Of a stretch of 64,000 bases of DNA, positions 51,437-59,997 are shown piece by piece; within the stretch, counting starts at the first letter, position 1, and the number at the start of each line of letters is the position of its first letter. Made by a program: the position numbers and the translations under genes. This DNA comes from Alteromonadaceae bacterium M269 (lineage in GTDB: Bacteria > Pseudomonadota > Gammaproteobacteria > Enterobacterales > Alteromonadaceae), in assembly GCA_004353515.1 (NCBI GenBank), contig SMNZ01000005.1, positions 434,001-498,000 on the forward strand, given 5' to 3'. The notes under the pieces are model-generated. The model searched no databases. It saw only the letters and a program-made list of their open reading frames with translations, and was not told the origin of the DNA.

Positions 51437-54295
51437 ATGAACCTTAATAAAATTGTCATCGCCTCACTTATGGCAGGGGTGATAGCTGGATGTTCCTCTC
51501 CAGAGCAGAAAGCACCTGCTGTTCAGGAACAAGTCGAAGCAAAATCAAATAGCGACCTGGTACCTTATGAAGAATTTCAACTCGATAATGGGTTAAAAGT
51601 TCTGTTCCATATTGACCGTTCAGACCCGGTTGTCGCCGTTGCACTAACGAGCCATGTTGGTAGCGCAAGAGAAAAAGAAGGCCGTACCGGTTTCGCCCAT
51701 TTGTTCGAGCATCTTTTATTCTTGGAATCGGAAAACTTAGGTAAAGGTGGATTAGACAAACTGAGTGCTAAGATCGGTGGATCTGGCGCTAATGGTTCGA
51801 CAAGTCGTGACCGTACTAATTACTTCCAAACAGTACCTAAAGACGCGCTAGAGAAAATGATCTGGGCTGAGGCAGATAAGCTAGGTTATTTCATTAATAC
51901 AGTGACAGAGCCTGTTTTAGCGAAAGAAAAGCAAGTCGTAAAAAATGAGAAAAGGCAGTCAGTAGATAACCGTCCTTATGGTCATTTGAACTATGTTGTG
52001 GGTAAAGCACTTTATCCAGAAGGGCACCCGTATAACTGGCAAGTTATTGGCTCTCTCGAAGATTTGCAAAGTGCGACCTTGGCCGACGTAAAAGAGTTCT
52101 TTAATCAGTGGTACGTACCTAACAACGTAACTCTAACTGTTGCTGGTGACTTCGACCCTCAGCAAGCAAAGGCTTGGGTAGAGAAATACTTCAATGAAAT
52201 TCCTCGTGGCTCGAATATCACAAGGCAAGAAAAGCAGCCTGCGAATCTGAAGGAAGTTAAAAACCTTTATTATGAAGATAACTTCGCGACACTTCCTCTG
52301 CTCCGACTAACTTGGCCGACAGTACCTGTGTATTCAGAAGACAGCTATGCACTTGATGTGCTGATTGAGCTTTTGAGCAATGGTAAAGAAGCACCTCTTA
52401 ATGTTGTTCTTGTAGAGCAAGATAAAGTTGCACCTAATGTTCAGGCCTTTAACTTTGGCTCTGAATTAGCTGGAGAAGCAGCCATCATTACTCAGGCTTT
52501 TGATGGGACAAACTTAAATACTGTTAAAGCGTCGATTGATAAGTCTTTCGCATTATTTGAGTCTAAGGGGATTAGTGAGGATGCGCTACAGCGCATTAAA
52601 ATTGCGCAAGAAGTTGCATTCTATGATGGAATCACCAGTGTTCTGGGTAAAGCATTCCAACTTGCGCAATACGATATTTTTGCGAACGATGCGGCTTATA
52701 TTGATACCGATTTAAAACGCATTCAGTCCGTCACTGCAGAAGATGTTATGCGTGTGTATGAGAAGTACATTAAAGATAAGCCATACATAGCCGCTAGTTT
52801 TGTGCCTAAAGGCCAAAGTGAGTTGGTTCTTGAGGGCGCGGCATTAGCAAATGTTGTTGAAGAGAAAGTGGTTCAGGGTGCAGAAGAGCAATTTGATCCT
52901 AACGTTAATGCTGAATATACACGTACGCCGTCTAGCTTTGATCGCACTGTTGAACCACCTTACGGTGAGTCTCCAGTTCTACCAACGCCTGATGTTTGGA
53001 ATCATACTTTTGACAATGGAATGAAAGTCTTAGGTATTGAAGATAGAGAGCTGCCACTAGTCCGCTTTGAGTTAGCTATTGATGGTGGGCATCTTCTAGA
53101 TACTTTAGATAAGCCGGGTGTGGCTAATCTTGTCGCGAATATGATGACGAAAGGGACGGCTAAAAAGTCGGTTATTGAGTTCGAACAAGCACTAGAAGCT
53201 ATGGGAACCAGTATCGAAGTTGATGCTACTGGCGAACAGGTAATTATTTCTGTCAGCACACTGGCACGTAACTTCAATGAATCTGTCAAATTACTTCAAG
53301 AAATGATGTTAGAGCCAAGATGGGATGAAAACGAATTTGCGCTTATCAAAGCGGATGTTCTGAATCAAATCAACGGACAAGCTGCTAACCCTAATGCGAT
53401 TGCAACCAACGTTTACGCTTATGTCAGCTACGGTGAAGATCACATCTTGTCTAAATCTATCCTTGGAGATAAGCAAGGCCTAGAGAAAACAAGTATTGAT
53501 GACTTAAAACGCTATTATGCTAGCAATATATTGCCGAATATCTCAACGCTAAACGTGGTGGGTGCTGTTGATAAAGATAAAGTTGTTAAGGCTTTTGCTG
53601 GATTATCAGCAAATTGGGCAAAAGGTAGTGTGAATTTACCTAGCAGTATTGCACTTAAGAGCCCGGAAAAATCAACGGTCTATTTCTATGATATTCCTGG
53701 TGCTAAACAGTCGGTGTTTAGATTTGGTTATCCTGGTTTAATGCGCGATTCTGGTGATTATTACCCTGCATCAGTGATGAACTACATTTTGGGTGGTGGT
53801 GGGTTTGCCTCACGTTTAACGCAAGAATTGAGGGAAGGAAAAGGTTATACCTATGGCATCTTCTCTCGTTTCAATGGCACTAATCGTAGAGGTGACTTCC
53901 TAATCTCCAGTGGTGTGAGATCAAACGTGACGCTTGAAGCGACTCAGTTGGTTAAGGACATTATGGATAATTACGCCTCGACATTCTCATCTGCTGATTT
54001 AGGAGTGACTAAGAGCTTTATGACGAAGAGTAAAGCACGTTCATTTGAAACATTGAATGCGAAGTTGAACATGCTTGAAAACATTAGTCGTTATAACTAT
54101 CCAGCCAATTACGCTCAACTAGAAAGTGAATTGGTGGAGAAGATGGATGTTGAAGCCATTAGTTCCTTAGCTGAAAAGTATATCCAACCTGAAAAGATGT
54201 TTTATGTCATTGTGGGTGATGCGGAGACTCAGCTTGAAAGATTAGAAGAGCTTGGTTTTGGTAAGCCTATTTTAATGAATGACAAAGTGAACTAG
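51437..54295 (+). CDS. M16 zinc metallopeptidase lipoprotein (two-domain, PqqL-like)
   Basis: A 952-residue lipoprotein (lipobox GVIAGC, Cys19) with two M16 halves. The N-terminal half has the inverted zinc motif HLFEH (H88, E91, H92) and the downstream EKQVVKNEKRQ glutamate region. The C-terminal half (from about residue 510) keeps the fold but lacks HxxEH, as usual for the partner half that helps form the chamber. Location is periplasmic, membrane-anchored. Likely role is degradation of peptides. AGGA lies before the ATG. Confidence 0.92.
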   Translation: MNLNKIVIASLMAGVIAGCSSPEQKAPAVQEQVEAKSNSDLVPYEEFQLDNGLKVLFHIDRSDPVVAVALTSHVGSAREKEGRTGFAHLFEHLLFLESENLGKGGLDKLSAKIGGSGANGSTSRDRTNYFQTVPKDALEKMIWAEADKLGYFINTVTEPVLAKEKQVVKNEKRQSVDNRPYGHLNYVVGKALYPEGHPYNWQVIGSLEDLQSATLADVKEFFNQWYVPNNVTLTVAGDFDPQQAKAWVEKYFNEIPRGSNITRQEKQPANLKEVKNLYYEDNFATLPLLRLTWPTVPVYSEDSYALDVLIELLSNGKEAPLNVVLVEQDKVAPNVQAFNFGSELAGEAAIITQAFDGTNLNTVKASIDKSFALFESKGISEDALQRIKIAQEVAFYDGITSVLGKAFQLAQYDIFANDAAYIDTDLKRIQSVTAEDVMRVYEKYIKDKPYIAASFVPKGQSELVLEGAALANVVEEKVVQGAEEQFDPNVNAEYTRTPSSFDRTVEPPYGESPVLPTPDVWNHTFDNGMKVLGIEDRELPLVRFELAIDGGHLLDTLDKPGVANLVANMMTKGTAKKSVIEFEQALEAMGTSIEVDATGEQVIISVSTLARNFNESVKLLQEMMLEPRWDENEFALIKADVLNQINGQAANPNAIATNVYAYVSYGEDHILSKSILGDKQGLEKTSIDDLKRYYASNILPNISTLNVVGAVDKDKVVKAFAGLSANWAKGSVNLPSSIALKSPEKSTVYFYDIPGAKQSVFRFGYPGLMRDSGDYYPASVMNYILGGGGFASRLTQELREGKGYTYGIFSRFNGTNRRGDFLISSGVRSNVTLEATQLVKDIMDNYASTFSSADLGVTKSFMTKSKARSFETLNAKLNMLENISRYNYPANYAQLESELVEKMDVEAISSLAEKYIQPEKMFYVIVGDAETQLERLEELGFGKPILMNDKVN

Positions 54296-55130
54296 ACCTG
54301 ATAGTAGAGCTATTGCTATTAACTTGTTTACTAGCAATAGCTCTAATTGCAGTCAACTAATTAGCCAGCCTAAATACAATATAAGGTCATAAGGTTGATT
54401 ACAAATCGGTGTCCTGACATAGAACGCTCTGTTGTTACAATGAGTTAATACACTCCTAAGTTCTTTAATCAGAGCTGAGTTGTTTTCTTGAGTTTGCATT
54501 ATTTCTAACCGGTTTAGTAATGACTGTGCTTCTTTTTTGAATAAATTAATATGGATGCTAATAAACTTGACAGTATCATCGTACATATAGAGATGATTTT
54601 CTGGGAGTATTGTTTTGGTGATCTCTGTAGAGACTTGGTGAGCAGTTACTTAAGTTAGAGACAACACTTTGGGTTTATGCATACATCATTGAATAATGTG
54701 AGCGACAAGAAAGCTCAAGTGCTCGTTTACTTGAACGCATATAACTGATACCACATGAAACTCATGTTGCAAATTTGTAACAGGAGCTGAGTTTTAAACC
54801 TCTGCTTGCGTTGCCATGATCCTAACTCCTTACTCGATAGTCTCGGTATAAACTGTTTAACGAGGTCGGGATTTTCATAATAGAGCGTGGATTTGATGAT
54901 GGTCGACATTGATATCATTAGTTTGTTTTACAAACTACAACGAGAACTTAATATGAAAGATAACTATCCCTTTCTCCTGCTGTGAAAATGTAGATGAGCT
55001 AACCGGTTGAGGGTAAATTTACATAAGATGTTTCAATAATGGCATTGAAAACAACATGCATCACATATAGCGTTTTAAATGGAAAGTGTTTTTCTTATGA
55101 AACATAAATTAACTTGAGAAAATTGAAACA
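54296..55130. other. 835-bp region without a confident gene
   Basis: An AT-rich stretch between the peptidase and the AraC regulator. It begins with the 13-bp inverted repeat at 54306-54344. Two short minus-strand frames (54353-54586, 77 codons; 54727-54918, 63 codons) have no ribosome site and no recognisable product. The last 200 bases should contain the AraC gene's promoter. Confidence 0.5.
54306..54344. repeat. perfect 13-bp inverted repeat after the M16 peptidase gene
   Basis: AGAGCTATTGCTA (54306-54318) and TAGCAATAGCTCT (54332-54344) pair perfectly around a 13-base loop, 10 bases after the stop codon. There is no T tract, so it may terminate poorly or protect the 3' end. Confidence 0.6.
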
Positions 55131-55994
55131 ATGCACGCTTCAAAAGGTGTCAAATTCGTCAACGCTGTAACTGCGCAGTCACGGCAAGCCAATATCTATA
55201 ATGATATTGAGTTAGCACAGTGGAGTGTCAGTGAGGGAGACGTTGTATATCAACGACGTGACTTACATACTCTAAGTGTTTACCTTAATGGCGGAAATAA
55301 CACCTATCGCATAGATCATTCCAATCGAAAAGGAGGGCCTAATACTGTTTCATTTATGCCTCGAAATCATCAATCGAGTTGGGCTATTCGTGATGACATA
55401 AAGTTTACTCATTTGTACATTCCTCAAAAAACGCTGAATTGGTTTTTTGTGAATACGTTTGACGTCGATGTTCGAGAGGCAACTTTGAGAGATTTTTTAT
55501 ATCGCCCTGATAGTTTACTTGCATCACAGATTTTGAAACTAACTTCAATAGTCCAAAATGACGCCAATTTGGATCATCTAACACTTGAACAAACTACGTT
55601 AGATATAATGTATCACTTTTGCCACAACTACTTATTAGCATTTAAGTCGAACTCGTTAATATTGGGAGGGCTTTCACCGTTTCATAGAAAGCTAACTCGA
55701 AACTTTATTCTTTCTCAATTTACTGAGAAGTTGAGTATTCATGATATGTCGGAATTAACGGGTTTGAGCGTATTCCATTTTGCAAAAATGTTTCGATTGA
55801 GTTTTGGTCTTACACCTGCTGAAAGCGTAATTTTACTGCGCGTCGAGAGAGTCAAGCAATTGCTACTCACTGATGCTAGCCTGGCAGATATAAGTTTATG
55901 GGCCGGATTTTCTCATCAAAGCCATATGACTCAATCCTTTAGAGCAAGAACAGGAAAGACACCAGCACAGTATCGAAAGCTACTGAAATCTTAA
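55131..55994 (+). CDS. AraC-family transcriptional regulator
   Basis: A 287-residue regulator whose last 100 residues are two AraC helix-turn-helices (LSIHDMSELTGLSVFHFAKMFRLSFGLTPAESVILLRVERVKQLLL and SLADISLWAGFSHQSHMTQSFRARTGKTPAQYRK). The N-terminal 180 residues resemble a ligand-binding cupin-like domain. It stands alone among long intergenic regions; no target or effector can be named. Confidence 0.9.
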   Translation: MHASKGVKFVNAVTAQSRQANIYNDIELAQWSVSEGDVVYQRRDLHTLSVYLNGGNNTYRIDHSNRKGGPNTVSFMPRNHQSSWAIRDDIKFTHLYIPQKTLNWFFVNTFDVDVREATLRDFLYRPDSLLASQILKLTSIVQNDANLDHLTLEQTTLDIMYHFCHNYLLAFKSNSLILGGLSPFHRKLTRNFILSQFTEKLSIHDMSELTGLSVFHFAKMFRLSFGLTPAESVILLRVERVKQLLLTDASLADISLWAGFSHQSHMTQSFRARTGKTPAQYRKLLKS

Positions 55995-56166
55995 TTAAGA
56001 CTAAACGTGTTGATTAGATTATTTGTGTTTGTTTGGATAACGCTGCTTCCGCCTTTAGAAAAAGTAATGTTTACAATGAGTCTTCATCAATAATCACAAG
56101 ATTTTGATATTTAAATACTGAAAAAAATTGGATAGTTATTGGACGGTTATTTATAGGTAATTAATT

Positions 56167-56892
56167 TTGTCAGTACTCCAATCTCAAGCAGTATATGAAA
56201 CAGTAAAAAGAGCGAAACTATGGTTTTCGACTGGCTCTTTAGTTGCGGTAATTTTAGTAGTAGCTAAAAATACAAGTAGCTTTGGCTATTGGTTCAATCT
56301 TCTCCCAGTCTTAGGTAGTACATTACCTTATACAATTGGTATAGTTATTATGCTGCATGGCTTCAGACTTAAAAAAGGTCACCTACCAGATACTGGTCTG
56401 AGGTTGCCGTATGAAGGCAATAAGTGGCGGTCCCTATGTTGGATTTTAGGGCTATCTATACTTGTATTGATTGCCAGAGTTTCGATTCCCTTCTTGTTCA
56501 ACCCTTTGTTAGAAGTTGTCGGGCCAAGACTGTCAACTATAGAAAGGATGCAACCATTGGTAGGAAACCTATCTTTGCTGTTAAGCCTACTGCCTATCAT
56601 GTGGTTCGTTGTATTTTTTGAAGAATGGCTGTTTAGAGGGGTGCTGATAGGCTACTTTGAACATCAATTTAGAGAATTTAAGTTTTCGATCGTTATTGCC
56701 ATTGTCTTATCATCTCTTATATTTGGATTACTGCACTTCGGAAATGGTGCCAGAAGTATGCTCTCTTCTCTGTTGGGAGGATTGATCTATGGTATAGCCT
56801 TCATTTTAACAAAAAGAAATCTATGGCCTGTTTACCTCACTCACTGCATGGTTAACTCACTCGGCTTTTTGTCTGTCTATTTGAATAACTAA
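56167..56892 (+). CDS. CPBP-family intramembrane metalloprotease
   Basis: A 241-residue membrane protein with about seven helices. The CPBP (Abi/CAAX) motifs are all present: EEWLFRG (EExxxR, near 155), FGLLHFG (FxxxH) and HCMVNSLG (HxxxN). Members cleave membrane-embedded peptides or process bacteriocin-related peptides. The start is a TTG at 56167; a stop at 56158-56160 limits alternatives. No obvious partner is adjacent. Confidence 0.85.
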   Translation: MSVLQSQAVYETVKRAKLWFSTGSLVAVILVVAKNTSSFGYWFNLLPVLGSTLPYTIGIVIMLHGFRLKKGHLPDTGLRLPYEGNKWRSLCWILGLSILVLIARVSIPFLFNPLLEVVGPRLSTIERMQPLVGNLSLLLSLLPIMWFVVFFEEWLFRGVLIGYFEHQFREFKFSIVIAIVLSSLIFGLLHFGNGARSMLSSLLGGLIYGIAFILTKRNLWPVYLTHCMVNSLGFLSVYLNN

Positions 56893-57375
56893 TCATAGAA
56901 GAAAAAGATAAATCATGTATCAATTCGTTTACTTAAAATCTGAGTAACAAATACAAATGAATAGTTTAACCGAATAGCGAAAATCTTGGGGGCTTGCTGT
57001 CCCTCACATGGAACTTCAAAAAAATTCCTAAAAGTGTTTTGCAAATTTTGTGGTCAATGCAAACCATTGGTATCCTACTTTGATTGTATTTTAAGCAGTT
57101 AATGACTAGCTTTAAGCTTAAAAACTCTGAAATCAAACAAAAGTTTCAAACAAGCGTTTATATTTTTTTGTTATGAAAGTACTTAAATTTAGATATTAAA
57201 AATAATCAATTAAAACAATGTTTTGCGATAAAGTTTTGTTCTTCTTTTCTCAGTAAGCTACATTTTTTTAACAGTTTTTGCCTGTTTTTTGACCTCTTTT
57301 TTAGCGTTTAATTTTGATCTATTTGTATTTTTGAGTAGTATGCACCTATTCAAGTGGTCAGATGAGTTAAGAATT
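56893..57375. other. AT-rich promoter region of fadE
   Basis: No gene is seen over 483 bases. It contains two overlapping PsrA-like boxes (57134-57160) and a TGGT...ACCA palindrome near 57051-57066. The long AT-rich tract just before the coding region is likely the fadE promoter and leader. Confidence 0.5.
57134..57160. promoter_or_regulatory. two overlapping PsrA-like boxes upstream of fadE
   Basis: CAAAC-AAAA-GTTTC (57134-57147) and CAAAC-AAGC-GTTTA (57147-57160) share one base. PsrA-type TetR regulators of fatty-acid degradation bind [GC]AAAC-N2-4-GTTT[GC] in gammaproteobacteria. The sites are about 215 bases before the fadE ATG. Confidence 0.5.
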
Positions 57376-59628
57376 ATGAGCTTAAGAACTAACCTTAAAA
57401 AAGTATTACCGCCAATTTCTATTACAGAACAAGAGGCGTTGGATGCTGGAGATGTATGGGTAGAGGCTTCTATTTATCAAGGGAAGCCTGATATGAAGGC
57501 GTTACGTGATGTTCCTGCCGCTAAGCTTAGTGACGAGGAACAAGCCTTTCTCGACGGTCCAGTTCAAGAATTAATCGAAATGATCGATGACTATGAACTA
57601 CAAAACAGTCACCACATCCCAGAGAACGTTATGGACTTCCTTCGTAAGAATAAGTTCTTTGCGATGATTATTCCCAAAGTCTTCGGTGGCTTAGAGTTTA
57701 GCCCTTACGCAAACTCAACTATTGTTACGACTATCTCAACGAAGAGTGCTGCGATTGCAGTTACCGTGATGGTGCCAAACTCTCTTGGTCCAGGCGAACT
57801 GCTTATGCACTTCGGTACCGGTGAGCAACAAAACTACTGGCTGCCTCGTCTATCTAAAGGTGAAGATATCCCTTGTTTCGCACTGACTAGCCCTGAAGCG
57901 GGTTCAGATGCGGGTGCAATTCCTGATGCAGCGATAGTGACTAAAGGTACATGGGAAGGTAAAGAGGTTATCGGCCTTAACGTAACTTGGGACAAGCGCT
58001 ATATCACGCTTGCTCCAATTGCGACCGTTCTTGGTTTGGCATTTAAAGTCTTCGATCCTGAAGGTTTGCTTGGTCAGAAGAAAGAGCTTGGTATTACTTG
58101 TGCCTTAATTCCAAAGTCACACCCAGGTGTTGAATTAGGTAATCGTCATGATCCTATGGGCGTGAGCTTCTATAACGGTACAACGCGTGGTGAGAATGTC
58201 TTTATTCCAATGGACTTCATCATTGGTGGTCAAAAGAATATTGGTCGTGGTTGGCAAATGCTTGTGAGCTGCCTAGGTGCAGGTCGTGGTATTTCTCTAC
58301 CAGCTATGGGTGTTGCGAGTGCGCAGTCAGCGTTTAAGTCGACAACCGAATACTCTTTCGTACGTGAGCAGTTTGGTGTACCTATCGGTCGCTTCGAAGG
58401 TATTCAAGACAGATTGGCTGAGATCGCAGGTAAGACTTTCTTACTTGAATCAATGCGTGTTTTGACGACTGAAGGTTTGGGCATGGGCCTTAAGCCATCT
58501 GTTGTGACTGCGATGGCTAAGTACCACATGACAGAACTTGGTCGCGAAGTAACTGATGCTGCTATGGATATTCAAGCTGGTAAAGCAATCCAACGTGGTC
58601 CTAAGAACGTTCTGGCAAACAGCTATACAGCACAACCTATCGCTATCACGGTAGAAGGTGCGAACATACTAACGCGTAGTTTGATGATCTTCGGTCAAGG
58701 TACTATGCGTTGTCATCCATACTTGAAAGATATGGTTGACCTTATTCATAGCAATGACAAAGGTGCCGATAGCGAGTTTAACTCCGTACTGATGAAAACC
58801 ATTGGTTTCAGTACTGCTAATGCGATTCGTAGTTTGGTTAATAGCTACCTACCATTCGTTGGTGGTGCAGATTCGAAACTGGCTGAAGTTAAGCCATTCG
58901 AGAAACGCCTAAAAGCGTTGTCTTCTAAACTGGCTATTTTAGCTGACTTCTCACTCCTTGTTTTAGGTGGTGACTTGAAGAAAGCCGAGCTACTTTCTGC
59001 CAGACTAGGTGACATGATGAGTTACCTCTATGCGTCGATGGCGACTATTCGTTATTACGAGCAGAAGGTGAGTGAAGAAAATCGTGAAGATGCACGTCCT
59101 TACTTCGAGTATGCTATTCGTTGGACATTATCTAAGACTGAGAAAGCGTTAGTCGACTTTATCAATAATTTCCCTCAAGGTGCGACACGTCGTTTGATGC
59201 GCGTACTAACAGGAACTTATACGTCGTCAACAAGCCATATTTCTGATGACTTGATTCGCGAATTGTCTGAAGCTTCGATGAAAGACACGCAGTTCAGACG
59301 CCAGATGTGTCACTTAGTTCGCTCAGTACCTGGCGACGGCTTTGATATCAATTTCCAAGCATTTGAAGCTAAGCACGCAGCCATGCCTCTTCTCCGTAAG
59401 ATCCAGAAGATTTTACGCAAAGAGCCTATCGTACCTGCACCTTCGTTCGAATATGTTGTTGGTCAGCTTTTACAGAAAGGCAGCATAACAGCTGAAGAAG
59501 CAGAGCAAGTGCTTGATTATGATGCTAAACGTAAAGTATCTATCAATGTTGATGAATACACATTTGATATGGAGTTGACCACCGGTGAAGAATTTGAAGA
59601 GCCTTCTTTAACTTCTAGCGCGGCTTAA
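57376..59628 (+). CDS. fadE: acyl-CoA dehydrogenase FadE
   Basis: A 750-residue FadE-type dehydrogenase for the first step of beta-oxidation. It aligns with E. coli FadE from LKKVLPPISITEQEALDAG onward; recognisable parts are FFAMIIPKVFGGLEFSPYANS, VPNSLGPGELLMHFG, CFALTSPEAGSDAGAIPDAAIV, NKRYITLAPIATVLGLAFK-like, and VEGANILTRSLMIFGQGTMRCHPY. The N-terminal membrane segment of E. coli FadE is absent. The frame extends to a TTG at 57289; ATG 57376 was preferred because homology starts just after it. FAD is the cofactor. It ends at a strong terminator. Confidence 0.94.
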   Translation: MSLRTNLKKVLPPISITEQEALDAGDVWVEASIYQGKPDMKALRDVPAAKLSDEEQAFLDGPVQELIEMIDDYELQNSHHIPENVMDFLRKNKFFAMIIPKVFGGLEFSPYANSTIVTTISTKSAAIAVTVMVPNSLGPGELLMHFGTGEQQNYWLPRLSKGEDIPCFALTSPEAGSDAGAIPDAAIVTKGTWEGKEVIGLNVTWDKRYITLAPIATVLGLAFKVFDPEGLLGQKKELGITCALIPKSHPGVELGNRHDPMGVSFYNGTTRGENVFIPMDFIIGGQKNIGRGWQMLVSCLGAGRGISLPAMGVASAQSAFKSTTEYSFVREQFGVPIGRFEGIQDRLAEIAGKTFLLESMRVLTTEGLGMGLKPSVVTAMAKYHMTELGREVTDAAMDIQAGKAIQRGPKNVLANSYTAQPIAITVEGANILTRSLMIFGQGTMRCHPYLKDMVDLIHSNDKGADSEFNSVLMKTIGFSTANAIRSLVNSYLPFVGGADSKLAEVKPFEKRLKALSSKLAILADFSLLVLGGDLKKAELLSARLGDMMSYLYASMATIRYYEQKVSEENREDARPYFEYAIRWTLSKTEKALVDFINNFPQGATRRLMRVLTGTYTSSTSHISDDLIRELSEASMKDTQFRRQMCHLVRSVPGDGFDINFQAFEAKHAAMPLLRKIQKILRKEPIVPAPSFEYVVGQLLQKGSITAEEAEQVLDYDAKRKVSINVDEYTFDMELTTGEEFEEPSLTSSAA

Positions 59629-59650
59629 CACCAAATCATATAGAAATAAT

Positions 59651-59678
59651 AAATGGCGGGTATCATCCCGCCATTTTT
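59651..59678 (+). terminator. intrinsic terminator after fadE
   Basis: AAATGGCGGG (59651-59660) pairs perfectly with CCCGCCATTT (59667-59676) over a 6-base loop, ending in a T tract. Confidence 0.95.
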
Positions 59679-59997
59679 GTATCTGGTTGTTTAAGGTCAA
59701 CAAACGCTAGGTTTTACTATCTGGAATACGCTTAAATTGTTAGACCTTTATATTTCTGGACATAACTAAAAATAACCGGTTCTTTGTATAATTTTTTTAC
59801 AAATATCCCCTCTTCAACTACTGTTAAGTTACTGCTTTAACAAGAGCAAGTTGGCTTATATTGAGCGGCGGCACACTAGAAGTTAATAGGCTCTAAACAC
59901 TACCTACCCTGTACCAATATTAAGGTGATATGACCTCGCTAAGGATTAAACATATTTTTAATGATAATAACATTACAGTATGTGAGCACTTGCTTTC
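59679..59997. other. promoter region of the hybrid kinase gene
   Basis: No gene is seen in these 319 bases. TATAAT at 59787-59792 is a perfect -10 hexamer but lacks a good -35 (AACTAA 17 bases upstream). An imperfect repeat GTTAAGTTACTGCTTTAAC lies near 59823-59841. Confidence 0.4.

Noticed and set aside
54306-54344. Inverted repeat called as intrinsic terminator
   Set aside because: Perfect stem but a 13-base loop and no T tract on either strand.
54353-54918. Two short minus-strand frames (77 and 63 codons)
   Set aside because: No ribosome site before either start, no recognisable domain and no neighbour in phase; kept only as part of the intergenic description.
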